A stretch of 64,000 nt of DNA from Phoma sp. XZ068 (GCA_004835665.1 RBKR01000004.1:1736001-1800000), one strand, 5' to 3'. Shown: positions 42,796-56,793, counted from the stretch's first letter. Translations and numbers: made by a program. The notes: generated by a model from the letters alone, not told the origin.

Positions 42796-45700
42796 GATGT
42801 GTTACCAATATGTGGAGCGGTTGATAGAGCGAAAACTATACGGAATGACTGAAGAACACGCGACGCATTGAGATAGAAATTGATGATGTGGTCTAATGCG
42901 CGGGTAGCTGCCATCCGTTGAGAGTACTGCCACCGCTGTGACGTCGAGACGCCAAACCTCGGTCGGCCCTGCCTCATTAGTGTTTCATTCGGTGTCACCT
43001 AAATCAGAGTCATCAGTAACATTTTCATTTTTTTTTAGTGGGCATAAAAGCAGCCCGACAGTTCAGTACACAATTCCATAGTTGGATGTTCTCTGTGATC
43101 AAGATGTGAGGTTGTGGGCTGCAGCCTTCCTTGCACGTACCCAAGTAAGCAGCGGATGGACTAGGCTTAGCGTCGTTGCTGGCCGCATTGCAAGGCGTAC
43201 CACGACCTCACATCACACAAACGACGAGCATCCTGGGTACTTCGAAGCGATGGCTACACCGACACATAGATCTGCGGTCCGCGGTTCTTGCTGTGTCACA
43301 TGCCACCTGATGTCGCCAGCGGCACCTCATTGCGGTACTTGCACCAGTTCACCGCTGCATCGCTCAACACCGCGCAAATATGCACGCAATTGTTCGAAAG
43401 CCTCACATGACGAAGTGCGGGTAGCTCCTTTTGGCCTCCGTGCTTCGCCAAGCCTCCGTCGGGTTCCGCTTGTAGCCTCATCTGCATCGCGCAAGTTATG
43501 GAAGTGACAGGGCGAATGTGCGGACGATCATTGAGACCTCGAAATTTGCAATATGGCTTTGCCACGGACGAGAAGCATTCGCAACACGGAGCTCGCTGAA
43601 GCTGCCTTACTTGCCACTTCAGCTGCGTTTGTCATGGAGAGCAAGTTTGACTCGATCAGACATTCGCCGCTCGTACCTCGTAATCGCATTGCTCTGTCGC
43701 AGCGTGAAGCTTGCTCACCGACTTGAATGCAACCTTTGCCATGTTGGACTTGACTCGTTCAGTGTGTATCAAGACCCTGATAGGGAGAGCGACCTGACGG
43801 TCCCTGACAAATGTCGACATTGTCGAAGCGCCCAGCGCCTCGTGGTGTTGTGATCCACGTGGGCACGCCCCAGTCTCCTTTGATCGTGAGGCAAGGGACT
43901 GGCATCTTTTTGTTACGAAGGTTTCCAAGAGCAATTTCGGTGCTCCGGAAACATGTTCAGGGAATCTGAATCGTAGTGTTTCAAAACAGACCGCAACTTG
44001 TCATGCCTTCCGGTCAAGATGGTGTCCGGCAAAAAACGGCTTGCACCAAAATTCGGGCCGCCTGCCTCTACGTGAAGTGGAGGGCAGCTGAGCGTGTCGT
44101 CGCCGGCACTTGAGCGACGTGCCGTGGCTCAACCACATCGCGGTTCTTGTCATGCATGGTTGGCGTGTGCAAAGTGTCGCGGAGAGACGATTCAGGAAAC
44201 AAAGTCCCGGTCAATGGGCTCCATCAGAACAATGCAAAGCTCCGCTCGACTTGCGGTTGTTCCTGGATCCTGACGCCATTCTAGCGGTCTCGACACGGGG
44301 GGCGCTAATCGTGAAGTGGATATTGAAGACTTGAAACTAGCGAAGTCGGCGGCACCTCTCCGGAGCTGCCCTCTCCAGACTCGTGGAAGCCAAGTGTTCC
44401 TCACACGAGGTTGACAGGCGTCGTCTGAGCACATGGACAGCTGAATGGCCGGAGAAAGGTCCGCCAGACACTGGAGCCCAATACCGCAGATCTCGGGCAG
44501 CTAATACGAGGGATCAGAGGGATCAGATAACTGCACCTCTGATGACTTGCGGATACTCGGAATAAACCGACACATCACACTGCAAGCACAACGGCCGTGA
44601 AAGGCGGTGTCGTGCGTTGATGGGCAGCGTTGCTTGCAAATCCCCCTGTCGATATGGAGGGCAGCACGACTAAGTTTTGACGCTTGGAGGCCCTGACCAG
44701 CCGCCAGCAGCGCATCACTTCCACGAGACCTTCTCGAAAAGCGCAATGTCGCAGGTCAGTGGAGGAGCTAGGCAGTGCTAGGGACCGTAGTCAAACCCCA
44801 GGGCTGGCCGGAGAGGTTGCATTGTTGCCCTCATCTGCGCAATTGGCCGCGGCCGTGCCAATTATCGGCAATATGTGAGCGATGTGCTGCAGGCTGTCCT
44901 GTCGCTGCGCGAGGGAGGTTGCGCGCGGAGAAGCGCGCATGCCGAAGCAACAGCAAGGCCAGCGGACCATGGCACCAGGGCCGGAAGTGCTGGGGTTGAA
45001 GGTCACGTTGCTCAGCTGGCCCTACTGCGGGCAATTTGCAGCAAGCTGCGACCCTGCCTGGCGAGCAGCAATCGGCCAGACAGCTCGTCGCGTCGGCGGC
45101 GGGAGGGACGTTTGCTGTCTGCAACGGCGCCTGTGAAGGATCCTGCGACGGGCGAGGGCATCGCAGTCGCGCTGCAGAAGCTGCTCGGTCATCTCAAGAC
45201 GGCATCTGGCACGGCGCGCGGGTGGGCGCCCAACCAACCCAGGGGCCTGGATTGAGTTGAAGGCTGCGAAGCCTCTTTGGCACAAGCGAGCTGCACGTCG
45301 CAGCACGGCTGTTGCTGAATCGTGTTCGGCGCCCGCTACTCGCCCTTGTGTCGCTCAAAGTCAGATTCTCCACCCGGCCTGGCCGCGCTCTCTCTATCAA
45401 ACTCCATCGGCGAGTGTTGACGACGCGCCGCCGCCCATCGTCGCCCTCCCCTCCCACCCCCCCCGTGTCCCTGTCCGCGCCAGGTAGCTTCCCGCGCGCC
45501 GCCTCGTTTGACCGGCGCTGTCTAGCTTTTGCTTCCCATCTGGTCCGCGACTAGCTGGCGGCCCCGTGCGGTCCACTGCTCTTTGCACGCCCCGGCCACT
45601 TCGTTCGCACGGCCCGTCTTAGCTGCTAGCGCCACGCTCGCCAACCAGCAAGCAAACGTCGACGCATAGACTGTCCGCGACTCTCCTCAACTGGCCCTTT

Positions 45701-46091
45701 GCCAGCTTCGGATAGGTGCCTCCGAGTCCATGGTAACAAGGCCTCGCTCAAGGCTGGGTTTTCCTCGCGCGGCTTGAGCCAAAGCTCCCGTCCTGCATCG
45801 CACTCTCGCCTCCGAGCTGCGACGCTCTCTAAACTCTTCTCTTATCCCTCAGCCGATGACGCGGATTGGCCTGTAGTCCGCACATCTCCTCCAGCCAGTC
45901 ATCTTCTGGCCACTGGTGAATTGGTCTTCTTCGTGTCCCTGCGACTGCCGAGGCCACCCTCTCCACCAGCTGCCCCCCGCCGACCGTGTTGGGCTGCTGC
46001 CGTTTGGTCCTGGCAGCTTCCGTCCTGTAGTCAGGTACTCCGTCATACATAGCCGCATGGCCTGAGCGGATCGTGTCTGGCATATGTAAGG
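42796..46091. other. Long gene-poor stretch before the Zn2Cys6 gene
   Basis: 3.3 kb. No supportable gene. From about 45.2 kb the plus strand is C/T-rich, as in many fungal promoters and long leaders, and carries small ATG frames (for example 45699-46052) ahead of the factor gene. The left part is an even mix with short open frames only. Confidence 0.45.
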
Positions 46092-49000
46092 ATGGCTGAT
46101 CCTGACGCGCCCGCCCAGAAGAGGCCCCGTTTGGACTCCGTCAATCCACCTGCCTACAATCATAACGGCCACGGCTTCCCTCCCCCTCCTCCGCCGCCGC
46201 ACACCCAACCCACCCGCCAGTTGTCACATCCCACCCCCGCCCACGCTGCTCCCTCTTCTTCCTCCCGCCACTATCCTTCGCACGGCTTGCCACATCCGTC
46301 CCATTCCTATCCCCCTCCAGGACAAGGACCTCCGCCCGGACCGCAGCCCTCACCCTCGCTTCCACCCTCTGATATACGCGCCTACTCAGATCCACGGACC
46401 ATTCCCTCACCTAGTCAACGCCCTCATGGCGCCGGCGGCCCTCCTCCGGTGAACATTTCCCAGGACAACATCTCTACCTACCGGGCACCCCCAACTCCTC
46501 AGTCCACTACTGTGCCAGACCCGCAAAGCACCAGATCCAGCATCAGTGCAGACGTCAAGCCCCAACCACCACCTATGGATCATGGCGGCCACCAGAGTCC
46601 ATGGGGAATGAACCCCGAGCATCGCCCTAACGGCCATATGTCCAACGGCTACAGCCACTCCATTAGCCCTACGCATCACAACGGCGGACAGCCCTTCCAC
46701 CCCCCGCCTCCGCCTACTCCTCAGTATGATCAGAGCTCGTATGCATCCGGTCCTTACATGGGTCAGTATGCAGGCGCAGCAGGCCAGCAAGTACGGCGTA
46801 AACAGGTCCGCGCCACGCAGGCGTGTAACCACTGTCGAACGCGAAAGCAGAAGTGTGACGAAGCCCGGCCGTGCCAGTTCTGCAGAGAGAACAACTTCGA
46901 TTGCCAGTACAAGGACGTACCACCTCCAAAGTATGTAACAAACCTTTGGACAAACAGCAATTACTAACGCCTCACAGGCAAGATCGTAGCATGATGCAAC
47001 TCCAGGAGAGCGTGAACGACATTGGCGAAGTACTGAAGAACCTCGTAGGAGAGTTCACTTCGTGGAGACAGAGTGTTGAGACTAGACTCCCTCTAGCTCA
47101 AACTCCCAACCAAATCTCGAACATTGCTTCACCAGAGACAGGATTCGCGGCACCCAACAGAGATCAAAACATGTCCAGATTTCCCACACCAGCTCAAGGA
47201 AGGAATCAAATGCGCCGCATCAGCAACATGAAAACGGAGTCTCCCAACATCCCGCATTCGCAAATGTCTCCAGTAGCGGCACAAGCATCTACTCCAATCA
47301 AGCAAGAGTCCATGTTTGCTCCGCCTCAGCAGCCAGCAACACCTGCTGACAGCGTCAGAAGTGAGCACAGTGGAGCAACAGGACTCCCCCCAAAGGAGAA
47401 GAGCGGATTACAGAGCGACCACACCACGCCAGCACATAAGCTGTTCGAGGAATGGCACTCAATGGCAGGCTTCTGCCGATCCGTCGATTACATCGAGAAG
47501 CTGATCGAAGGCGGCCACGAAGTGTCAGAGTATCCAATGCTGCTTGAGCAGGATCGAGGCCTGCTACGCGTATGGGGAGTTGGTGAGGGTCAAGACCTCA
47601 ACGACGGGGCCCAAGGTCCAGGAAGCCCAGACAGCGGTGGTGATGCCGATGCTTCCTCTCCAGCACCGGGCAAGGAAAACCTGTGGGGCTACCCACCTGC
47701 TGATACCTCTAGCCCAGGAACAGCGCCTGGCGAAATCCCCAGCAGCCACCCTCGACAAGAAAATGATGGTGGGCTTGGGCCCGACGGCAGGCCGGACTTT
47801 CGTTCACACGTCCTTTGGGAGTTGTACGACTCCTACATCGAGAACATCCACAAACTGCATCCTTTTATGAACGCGAGTAAACTCAGAAGGATGATCAAGG
47901 AGTTTAGCGAGCAGTACAGTCCTGACATCAACGCCAAACACATTGGATCACCAGCCGCCAACGCCCTAGCGAACCACCAGCTCAGCCAGGGCCTGAAGCG
48001 AAAGCGATCCGGTAGCGCGTTTGGCGAGCCCTACTCTGCTAAGGGGGCGATTGAACGATCCTTGCGCAACGCCCTCGTCCTCCTTGTCCTTGCGCTTGGC
48101 AAGGTTTGTGCTCACCACGAGCCACTACCTTCGCCTCAGAGCGACAAGATGTCACACACAAACGGTGGTTGGGGTGTTCATGCTAACGGCAGCTTCAACA
48201 GCGACACTTCCGATGACAACAGACCACGCAATGTTGACATCTTGCCTGGTATGGGCTACTTCGCCTACGCAACCGACATTCTTGGAAACCAACAGGGCGG
48301 CAACACAGTGGCACACGCGCAGGCAATGATCCTAGCTGCACTCTACTTGAGTCAGTTTGCTCGAGTTCTGGAGAGCTGGAGTTGGATCAACAACGCTTGC
48401 CGTGTTGTTCTTGTCCTTATCAAGGCCGACTACCAGAAGCTCGACCGGAACTGGTGCTTAGAGAACAAGGCGTCACTGCCTCCTAAGGAGCGCTACAGGC
48501 TCAACCTGGTCATGTGTGTCTACTGGACGTGTCTCCAACTCGAATCAGATATTCTTGCGGAGATGAGTACGCTTCCACCTAGCAGGATCTCGGACTTCCA
48601 GAGCGAGATAGCATACCCGGACGGTGTATACGAATCAGTGCCTATCGAGTCTGGAACCAGTGTCGAGGAGAAGATGTTTGCCGATCCACAGACACAGGAA
48701 GGTTCTATGCTCATGTACTCGAGTCAAATCTGGCTTCGTGTCATACTCAACGAGGCCCACAACATGCTTTATGGCCGAAGTAAGTCACACATTTACAAAG
48801 TGCCTGTTGAAATCAGTGTTGACATGAACTAGATGCTCGCCGAAGCTTTGACACGCACAACATCAAAGAGGTTGCGCATCGTGCCACAGCGCATGTGCGT
48901 ATCCTCGAAGACTGGAGACGAGTCCTGCCCCCTACGCTGGCTTGGAACGATGATGACCCACCTGCTACCGATATCAACGTGGCACGTTTAAGGGCCAAGT

Positions 49001-49610
49001 ACTACGGATCAATTTACGTGATCCTACGCCCGTACTTGCGTATCGCAAATCACTTCATCGACTTCCCTCCCACAGGTGCAAGCACAGCACGGGTTTCTCA
49101 CCACAACTCCCCTGCGCCGGCCTCTGGTTCTTCATCCAACAGGAATGTACATCTCCTTGTGGATCTCTCAGACGATCAGAGGAGCATCATTGGAGTTGCT
49201 GTTAAGTGCATCAACGCCGCAATCCAGAGTACGATTGCCTTCGATCGTGTTGGCGCCGCTCCCGAGAGCAAGTACGTGAAATTTGATGCCAATACTCGTA
49301 CCCGTCGATTGGTAGTCACCAACATCTTTGGCACAATGCATGCGTAAGTCACAAGTCAAACACGATGCAAGTATACTTTGAACTAACCCGGCGTAGTCAA
49401 TTTGGAAACATGCTTGTCCTTGCAGCAGTCTTCAAGTCTCAACTCTGCAGGTATCTACCAAGGGATACGCAGCTCACGAAGCAGAATCTCACCCTACTCA
49501 TGGACCGAACCTGCAAAGTTCTCGGCGAGATTGCCCCAAATTCTCCCATTTTGGAAATGGACCTCAAGATCCTGCGCAACGTCCGGAAGCAACTGGATCT
49601 GTACCCATGA
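46092..49610 (+). CDS. Zn2Cys6 transcription factor
   Basis: Four exons (46092-46930, 46978-48779, 48833-49343, 49397-49610) with GT-AG introns of 47-53 nt give 1121 aa. A Pro/His/Ser-rich N-terminus (~1-235) comes before the binuclear cluster C245-x2-C-x6-C-x5-C-x2-C-x6-C271 (ACNHCRTRKQKCD...), which starts after a basic RRKQVRATQ. A heptad-like helix (MMQLQESVNDIGEVLKNLV) right after it suggests dimerisation on inverted or direct CGG-type half sites. The middle-homology region of fungal-specific factors spans ~570-1000 (WELYDSYIENIHKLHPFM; RNALVLLVLALGKVCAHHEP; AMILAALYLSQFARVLESWSWI). Nuclear activator or repressor; the target genes are unknown. The position of the Zn cluster well inside the protein is unusual but seen in several families. 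Confidence 0.93.
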
Positions 49611-52600
49611 TCGTCGTACAGCGTGCAATATGCCTTGCACGTAACATAAATTTGTTTGGATATACCCCAATTCGTGCGGAGAGGATTTCCGGAGGCCGCC
49701 ACCGCCGCTTAGCGCGCATTTACTGTACACACTTTACCATCTTGCATTATCTCGGCGCAAATCAGTCATTTGTTCTTATTCGGGCATCGAGCACATACTC
49801 ATTGGGCGGACTAGCGTTGAAGCTTTTACGTTTATCTCATACCACTATCATCGACACGAGCGGGCCCTGGGCGGATCTTTTTTGCTTTTGCACAGGATGT
49901 TCATACCCTGCACTAGTCGGCAAGCTGACTGGACGGGATCGTTTTGGAGGAGAGGTGGATGTCTCAAAAGGGGAATGCCGTTTGGGCTCGGGGTAGAGTT
50001 CCGTACTGTTCTTCGTCACGCACCGATCCGGTGTTAGCCCCTCTTGGTCTCACTGCTAACGGCCTTTTCTCGGTGCACCTTTTGGATATACGTCTTGGAA
50101 TGATATAGATGGTTGGCTATGAACGCCGCAGCCGCTGAGGAGCCCACGCATCTCGCAGCTGATTTACTTAATTGAAGCGAAAGTATCAAACTTTGTTACT
50201 CGGTGTGGATGGAAATGCATTGCTTCTCTGCCACGCTATTGGTTGTAATCGTGATGCTTGTTCGTCCGAGCCGCGACTATTTTAACTTCCGCGCATGCAG
50301 CTTACGCCGACTTCACCAACACCACTCATTAACGTTTGATACCGCTCTTTTCGCTGGAGTTACTACAAATGGTATATCCGGCTCGTGACGCAAAGTCCCG
50401 CGACCACGTGCAGACGCTCGAACAGGCAGCATAAACCCAAATTCCAACATCAACACCCTGGCAATTGCAAGGTAAAGTTCGGCAAGCACGACCGACTGTG
50501 CCCATCACTTCTCCCGCTTCGCCGACAATTACCAATCAATCCCGCTTCTCAAGCAAATCACGAATTTCGACCTCGCAGCCCAACCTTGTCCACATGAGTT
50601 GCAACCTGAGTGCGCCCCCGCACCGGATCACCACTTGACGTTCCGCAAAAAGCCTCGTTCCTGGTGTCGAAAGCCACTGCATGTCCGGCCCGAACTAGGA
50701 TGAGCGTACCATGGTACGCGGCCCCGGTAAGGCTTTCCGACACCGCGCACTCGACATCTCGCCTAAAAAGGCTTGAACTTGACGTCCGTGAACTGTAAGC
50801 AGGGAAGGTGTTAGCGACGAGGCTGAAACAATGACATTGTCTTCCTCTGCAGCGAATCACGAAATTGAAGGGCATTTTGTGAAGCTGTCGCGATACACGC
50901 CTGAAGCTGCAAGAAGCTGTGACGTTCCGTTAGCCGTGACATAGAGTTTACCGCATGACCAGACGCACTCAAGCGCAGCAGGGAGATTTGCGCTCTGCGT
51001 CGATCATGCAAAGCCCCCGCCGCGAAAGGCAGGGAGCGGCGTGGACGGAATTATGACAACCGCGTAAATAACGCCATCATACCGGAGATATGAGCCTGTA
51101 CAATACGGATCTTCTGCGGCAACATCTAATAGTTTGTCTACTACCTCGCATCGATGAACGGCTCAAGTAACGCCATATTGTTGTGGCACTAGAACTCGCA
51201 TGTTCTGACCTGAGTTGTGAACCGACTTCTGGGCTGACAGTCGAATACGAAACGCTACTGCCCAACGTTGCGCTACTAGAAGCGCGGTTATACGCAAATC
51301 GCTGATAAGGGTACGAACTCCGCATTTCTCATTCTGATGTTGCTGTTGCTCCAGGCCTCAGCCCGATTACCCTTTCAAAAGGTAAAGACTTGCATGGCCG
51401 ACTGCAGCTATCATTTCCACAAATCACCAGCTGGAGCTCGGGGCAATTAGGCGGTGATTACGGCGGGGATGAAGCGGTTATTGACAAGCATGATGAGAAG
51501 CAGGTGATGCTGTGCTGTGGGGTAAGGATTCCGGAGGATTCCACTGGGCATAAAGAATTGCGGATCGCTTCATCCGGAACGTGTTCACCACGTGAATCTC
51601 GGCTGTTCATGGTGCATCCCAAGTCGAAAGCCCATACTGGATTAACTTCAAACTGACAAACGTACCACGCAGGAGTACCCTGCTATAATCCAGCCTCAGT
51701 GAGATATATCAACCCCAGCTCTTTAAGCCGACGACAACCTTGCGACCTGACTTTGACATCTCCAGGAACTCCGGACCCCACCAGCATCTGAAAGCATGAG
51801 CATGCGTAAGATGTCCGAGCTGAAGGAATTAACGTTGTTTCAGCAATCCATGCGTCCGCCTCACTCCAACCCGCTTCACGTAACATGGCGATGATCACAA
51901 CTACGACAGCCTCATCTTCCAGCTCTCCCTCCAGGATCTGGACACGCCCTACGCGCTGCAACCTTCCGCAGCCGTGGGCGCAGCAAGGACGCATTCAGCG
52001 GCGCGCAGCAGTCAATGAACTCAACGGAAGCCTGACGGCCTCGGTTGCTCCAACCACCAACCCCCATACACCATCACGCACACAAAAGCAAAAAATAATA
52101 AAAGACACATGTCACACAAAGGATTCGAACATGCAATCATGGGAATCCTCCCGGCGCGCTTCTCCAATCCCGTTGCGAGCTGTTCCTTCCCTCACCGATC
52201 GGGACGCGCAACGGCTCGCCAAAACCGTCGGGTAGTGGGCCTTCCCGCTGCTTGAACACGTCGTGACGCAGCCGATGGATTGTCGGCAACGTGACTGAAC
52301 GGTGTGAATATGGCTTGGCGGCGCCTGGATGATGGTGAGTATCTGAAATGATGACGCTGGAGACATTCTCCAGAAAACGGTGAGTGAGTGAGATGAGTGC
52401 GGTGTGGATGTGGGGTACGCGAGAGTGGAAGGAGTTCGAACGCGGAGGCTGAAACATGAATTCGAGATGAGTGCGGCACATCGCCAACAACGCATATCAG
52501 TTTTTTGTGAAAGAGGCTCAAAGTAGGTCTGCGACAAGTACAGGCTATCTTTGGATTATACACAGAAAGGTCGTTATAGTTGCAAAGATGGCATTATCGA

Positions 52601-54235
52601 GCAAACCTTGCATCTGCCAATATCTCACGATGCAGTGTGGAAAGACTTTTCGTTGAGCCCTATCATTAAGATAATCGTTGCAGAACGTGCATCTGTCAAC
52701 ATGCAGCATCTTATCTTGCATGAAACATGTGAGGCCAAATCTGCATTGGCAATATTGGCAAAAGGAAGTAATTCCCTATCACCGGAAGGTACACTGCATC
52801 ATCCACACACGATTCTAAGCCTTGAATCCTCTTATCTTTTGTTTACCTCACTTCAAGTATACAATGAAATACAATATTAATGTTCCAACCCATTTCTCAT
52901 CCAGCAAACGTCTTCCGAAGCCAGTGATGCTCGTTCCGTTCCTCAGATTCCCCACCTGATATTGCCTCGCCTGCTTACCAAGGATTACCCAATCTTCATC
53001 ATCACGCACCAAGCACACATTCCCTTCTCATGCATCAAAGCCAAGCTTGTTGCGTAGCGAGTTATCAGCATGTGAACGCATATCCCAGCAGAGTCCACTT
53101 TCCGATGATCGGAAAGCGTGACGATGCCGATATGCAAAATAGTCAGTCTCAGTGACCAATCTGACAGCCTTCAGTCTGCAAGCTCGCTGTAGTCTTCAAA
53201 AATGCAGTGATACTCGTGGTAACGTCTAATCGACGATGGATCTTGATGCGATTTGCGCGTTGCTGATCCCGGTGTTCGTCTCTGGTGATGCAAACTCGGT
53301 CTTTTTGGTCAAAGATCCTGCTGATTTCAACATAGTATTAGTGGATTGTCACCCGGTGAGTTTGCATACAGTGGCGGAAAGGGCAACGTGAGGGAAGAAA
53401 CAGGGTACCTTCTTAGCACAAAGATGTACAAGACGAAGAAACTTTATACTTTTTTGCCTCCGCTACTATCGTGTCCAGGAGAGGAGACACGAGGTTGTTA
53501 AAACCTGAGCGTGATAAACCAATCTCGATACCAATCCATTGATTCGTATGCGCAGCCATTTCAGTTCATATTCGAAAATCCCCTGAGGACCGACATACAC
53601 TTCTCCTCACCGACTTAGTATGCATACCACTTCCCATCGATGAGACACACTCTCACATCAAACCACTAGCCTAACAATGGATTTTCCCTCGGAGCATATA
53701 GTTACCCGTCTTCGCTGGGCATTCTAGCAACGCCTGAGTGGTGTTCGGAATGCATATGAATCAGATATCTAGCATCCAGGCATCGAGCATACAGATCAGA
53801 CCCTGATTATCATGCTACACGAGGAGTGATCACTGGCACTTCGAACTGACCGTGACTGTGCGCAGCAGATGGGGCGGAGAAATGTACGCTTGACCATTGA
53901 GAAGCGTACGAAGTATGTCAACTTATTGGAAAGAGGAAGTGGGAGAATGGCGATGTGTTACACTTATTGGAATGTTCACTTTGCGCTATGATCTTGGTTA
54001 GGCTGTTTCTTTTTTGAACGTTGACAGAGTGGTTTAATCTCGGGAGGTGTGACAGGAAGGATTGTGCTGATACGGACGGGCATGCCATGACGCAGGGGGA
54101 AGAAGGATGAGTGAAATGTACACTATTGTACGAAACGACAGAGCTTCAGCGTTAATTGACACTATACATTTAACAAGACAATCGCGACGTCCAGAAAGAA
54201 TCCACGTCACTTGTACCATCACATCATTTCTATTC
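49611..54235. other. Longest gene-poor stretch, no feature seen
   Basis: 4.6 kb. Open frames are all below 150 codons, overlap each other and show no signal peptide, domain or good splice partners. No tRNA, tandem array or inverted repeat was recognised. It could hold non-coding transcripts or an eroded element, but the sequence alone does not show it. Confidence 0.4.
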
Positions 54236-56793
54236 CTACAATGTCTCCACAACGCCCCTCAACCCTTTCAACTCGGGGCTCACGCTCTCACGACTCCTTA
54301 AGCTCAGACTCGCTGCCCTCTGCGCAAAAGCAACAACATCCTGTATCTGCCGGCCCTTCGCTAGCCCAACAGCCAACGCGCCACAGAATGTATCCCCGAT
54401 ACCATTAACACTGACCACTTCCTCTGGACTCAACACCTTCTCCACGGGAAACAAGCGCACGTACAAGCCGCCCACGTTCGCCTTCTCATCGCCGTTGTTG
54501 TTGCGAGCGAGGACGTACTGCCTCTCAGCACTGTCGTGCAGTTCCGGAGCGTCGAGGGGGAGCAGTTTTGTCATCAGTACGCCCTGAGGTCCCAGTTTTG
54601 TCAGGATCGTGGGGAAAAAGGGGAGCAGTTTTATCGCTTGCTGTGCTATCCCCGCGTCTACTAGCTCGCTGCTCGTCACCATTGCTAGTGGGACGCGCAG
54701 GCCTGTTGACGGGATGCCCAGAGCGTCGATGACGGTGAACCAGGATGGGGCGTCGAAGAGTCCTGTGGAGTGGGCATGGGCATGTAGGGCGGTGAGTTCG
54801 TGGTTGTTGGGGGTTATTACGCTGGCTAGAGGACTAGGGTATGTTGGTACGGTCTCGGTCTGGGGGTTGGCGGAGAAGATGCGCAGCGCTTTCGCGGTGG
54901 AGACAGGCTCGAAGATGGTCGTTGCTGATGCGGCATGGGCGGCGGCGAGCCAGGTCTGGAGCGCCGGCGTCGACCAGTTTGCGTCTGCTACGAAGACTTT
55001 TGGTTTCGTTGTGGGGTTGGCGAAGAGTGTGGTCGACAGGGAGGAGGTCAGACTTTGGGGTATGGTTTCGAGTATGGACATGTCGGCCATGGCGAGCGCG
55101 AGGTCTTTGTTCGCGTTGTTAACGGCAACGTATTGGGCTGTTCGTGCTGGTGCGGGCAGTGTTTCGATGCCAGACGTGGACATGCCTTCGTCTTCAAGTT
55201 GGCTTACTGCAGCTCGGCCGCTGAGGTCGTTTCCGACCGCGCTGTAGAGACGCACAGAGGAGCCTAGGAGATGTGCGGCCTTGGCGATGTTGTGAGCTAC
55301 ACCGCCTAGACTCTGGCTGATCACTGCTGGGTTAGAAGTGTGAGGCAGCGGGTCAGTCTGGCTCGACGCGTTGGCGAACGGAGCGTAGTCACAGGAGAAG
55401 TCGACCGCAAGTGCACCTGCAACAACGATGTCGACAGGTGCAGCATCACCAGAGACAGGAGGCCATATACTAAGAGGGCTTGCAGGTGGTGTGGGTATCG
55501 ATGTTGCTGCATTGGTGAGCACTTCCTTCGCAGCAGTGGTAGCTTTTAGCACTGGAGTGAAGTAAAAAGCGCTACGTCTACATACTTACGATCAGCACCA
55601 GTTCCTGGAAACGACCGACAAGATTGTCTGGCTCACCCTTGGGCTCCGTCCTGCTTGGCTTCCAAGATTGACAGCTCGCGGGCAACAATGGCAGCTCTCC
55701 TCACGTTGGACTCGATCAACGCTCTGTTGGCGGGGATGCTCTTGCCCTTGGTGAGCTCCTTAATCTTTGCCAGAACAAAAGGTGTGTTATCCTTGCCGGA
55801 AATGCCTTGGGCATCTGCCTGCTTGAGAGCTTCCTCGATGACTACGTCCATCTCTGCCTTGGGGATAGCAGCTTCGACTGGTACGGGATTGGCAAAGAGC
55901 AGGCCAGACCTGATCTGCATCTGGTGTTGCGCGTCTAAACGGTGTCAAAGTGGTAGTATACAGGAGAGCTGGGATACGTACGTATGATAGCGGCAGCCTC
56001 AATCTCGTCCTGGATTGTTGTTGGGCTCTTAAAGCCACTGTCCCTCGACCAGAAGGCGGGGAAGTCTACCTTTCCTTTGCGACCGTCTGCGAAAGTACCT
56101 ACACCAACGCCTTCGGTCTCCAAGTACTCGAGCGTGCGGGGAATATCCAGGAAACTCTTGCAGCCACTTGAGACGACACTGACGGGTGTCCTGCCCAGCT
56201 CGGTCAAGTCAGCAGAGATGTCCATGCTCGACTCTGCGCCACGGTGGACTCCACCAAGACCTCCTGTTCCAAAGATCTTGATGCCAGCCAGCTCGGCGAG
56301 CAACATGGTGCTGGCAATGGTTGTTCCGCCATTGAATTTCTTTCCCGTCAGCCGCAGGCCGCAGACATAGCTTAGGTCTCGCCTGGATAGCTTCAAGGTT
56401 GTCGGCTGGCCAGCAGACTCGGTGAGCCTGATCAGCTCCTCTGGATCCAAGCCTACACATGCCACACCGTCTAGAATGCCTATGGTTGCGGGGACGCCGC
56501 CATTGACTCGGACTACGCTTTCGAGGAGGGATGCGAGGGCGACGTTCTCGGGGTATGGGAAGCCTGCATGGACGATCAACAAACGACATGCAATTCCATT
56601 GAATCTATCCAAGCGCACCATGGGTGTATATGGTCGTCTCCAGCGCAACGACGGGCTTCTTCGAGTGCAGCGCCTCTCGCACCTCCTCTGAGACGCGGAA
56701 GAAGCCATTGTTGGTCAGACGGCGTCTCCCCAGCGAGGTGCAGCTCGGCTGGGGCAGACGCGGCCTTGGTACAGCTCTAGCAAGAAGTCTCAT
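54236..56793 (-). CDS. Fused pseudouridine-5'-phosphate glycosidase and PfkB kinase
   Basis: Model: exons 56793-56619, 56563-55982, 55934-55637 and 55469-54236, 762 aa. The N-terminal PsuG/IndA domain (VALETTIYTHGFPYPENV; GGTTIASTM; FGTGGLGGVHRGAE; SSGCKSFLDIPRTLEYLET; ANPVP) splits pseudouridine-5'-phosphate into uracil and ribose-5-phosphate. The C-terminal PfkB domain (DIVVAGALAVDFSCDY; GGVAHNIAKAAHLLG; VNGIGDTFCGAL with the catalytic Asp of GIGD) phosphorylates pseudouridine, so one protein covers both steps of its breakdown. The start MRLLARAVPRPRL looks mitochondrial. The linker is uncertain: the 167-nt intron (55470-55636; GTGAGC...CTTAG) keeps the frame. The other in-frame reading uses a 38-nt intron (55552-55589) and contains TGA at 55633-55635. 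I prefer the first. Confidence 0.88.

Noticed and set aside
52100..52150. GGATTCGAAC, resembling a tRNA T-loop on the minus strand
   Set aside because: Flanking bases form no T stem, acceptor stem or D arm.
55633..55635. TGA between the glycosidase and kinase domains taken as proof of a pseudogene
   Set aside because: A canonical 167-nt intron removes it and keeps the frame, so a broken gene is not required.
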